Shown here: positions 63,599-64,000 of the stretch, piece by piece
Position numbering within the stretch: the stretch's first letter is position 1
Layout: every line of letters begins with the position of its first letter
Assembly (NCBI GenBank): GCA_942159475.1
Contig: OW804095.1
Coordinates: 96,361,740 to 96,425,739, forward strand
Origin: Sthenelais limicola
Taxonomy: Eukaryota > Annelida > Polychaeta > Phyllodocida > Sigalionidae
Length of the DNA: 64,000 nt
Direction of reading: 5' to 3'
Made by a program: the position numbers and the translations under genes
The notes under the pieces: model-generated
The model's database searches: none
What the model was told of the DNA's origin: nothing
The model's input: only the letters and a program-made list of their open reading frames with translations

Positions 63599-64000
63599 CG
63601 TATAGCTGTGGATTATACTTAGAAGGGAGCTCGAGTAATATGCTGATCAATGTTGGCCGTAATCTAGCTATCAATAATGATGCAATAAACTGCATCAATT
63701 ATCATACACTGGCACAGGTTGCCCACAACAACTGGATCGACCAAATTTTGAAAGGAACATCCTGCCGGATATTTGTCTACTTGGAATGAACGACAATGTA
63801 CACTGTATTGACTTTATGGAGTTAGTTTATGTAACGAAACTTAGTCAAGACCTCAGTAAAGATTAGATAAACTTGATTGGATGTGAATTCAGGCGGAGGG
63901 ACGTAATTAATGGGAAAATGGTGTGCTGAATCTTGAATGTTAATCCGACTAGAGTGGAATACATGAAGGATTCAATTTCTCTATCTATTAACCCTTCATA
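62971..64000. other. Unassigned right end
   Basis: AT-rich sequence with no recognised family. An AT dinucleotide microsatellite is at 63,551-63,596. The open frame at 63,243-63,449 is short and matches nothing I know. Confidence 0.45.
63551..63596. repeat. (AT)n microsatellite
   Basis: More than twenty AT units run with one interruption. It is self-complementary and able to form a cruciform or hairpin. Confidence 0.95.

Overview
This window looks like non-coding, repeat-bearing nuclear DNA from an invertebrate animal. It is AT-rich with almost no long open frames, and it shows no operons, no Shine-Dalgarno-type gene starts and no long intact gene. The recognisable content is broken metazoan-type mobile DNA: non-LTR reverse transcriptase (RT) fragments, tRNA-headed SINE-like sequence, Helitron-type ends, a hAT-like miniature element end, a TTAA-flanked inverted-repeat element and a possible LTR. 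A P2X7-like exon and the mix of repeats would suit a marine deuterostome such as an echinoderm or hemichordate, or another marine invertebrate. That placement is inference, not read from a marker gene.

Layout. Bases 1-14,089 hold nothing I can assign. From 14,090 to about 25,310 is a dense mobile-element cluster. It starts with a Helitron-like copy (14,090-14,549) and an element with 12-bp inverted ends flanked by TTAA (14,775-16,517). A decayed LINE on the + strand follows, whose RT motifs appear in the correct order but are pulled apart by insertions. Its N-terminal RT part is at 16,871-17,154, the palm part at 21,182-21,379, the next palm segment at 21,855-21,947 and the thumb part at 22,111-22,385. 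A matching C-terminal tail lies at 25,005-25,307. The roughly 4-kb piece lodged between the first two parts (about 17,155-21,180) carries a GC-richer minus-strand Pro/Gln-rich plus coiled-coil coding region with a 15-bp internal repeat. It also carries a short minus-strand exon resembling the start of P2X7-like zinc-finger proteins, and a tRNA-like sequence. A SINE-like insert splits the RT at its GVPQ motif.

From 25.3 to about 60.7 kb the window is mostly featureless. Exceptions are microsatellites, an 18-bp palindrome, a CpG-containing patch at 50.4 kb with a possible first coding exon, and a candidate LTR plus primer-binding site at 51.2-51.8 kb. The right end (60.7-63 kb) is a second mobile-element cluster: a hAT-type miniature element end, a second Helitron-like copy with a nested or tandem terminus, and a LINE C-terminus with an A-rich tail.

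I found no intact gene with a confident host function, no rRNA, no CRISPR array and no coherent multi-gene system. The best candidate for something undescribed is the minus-strand Pro/Gln-rich plus coiled-coil coding region at 17.1-18.5 kb, sitting inside an interrupted LINE.
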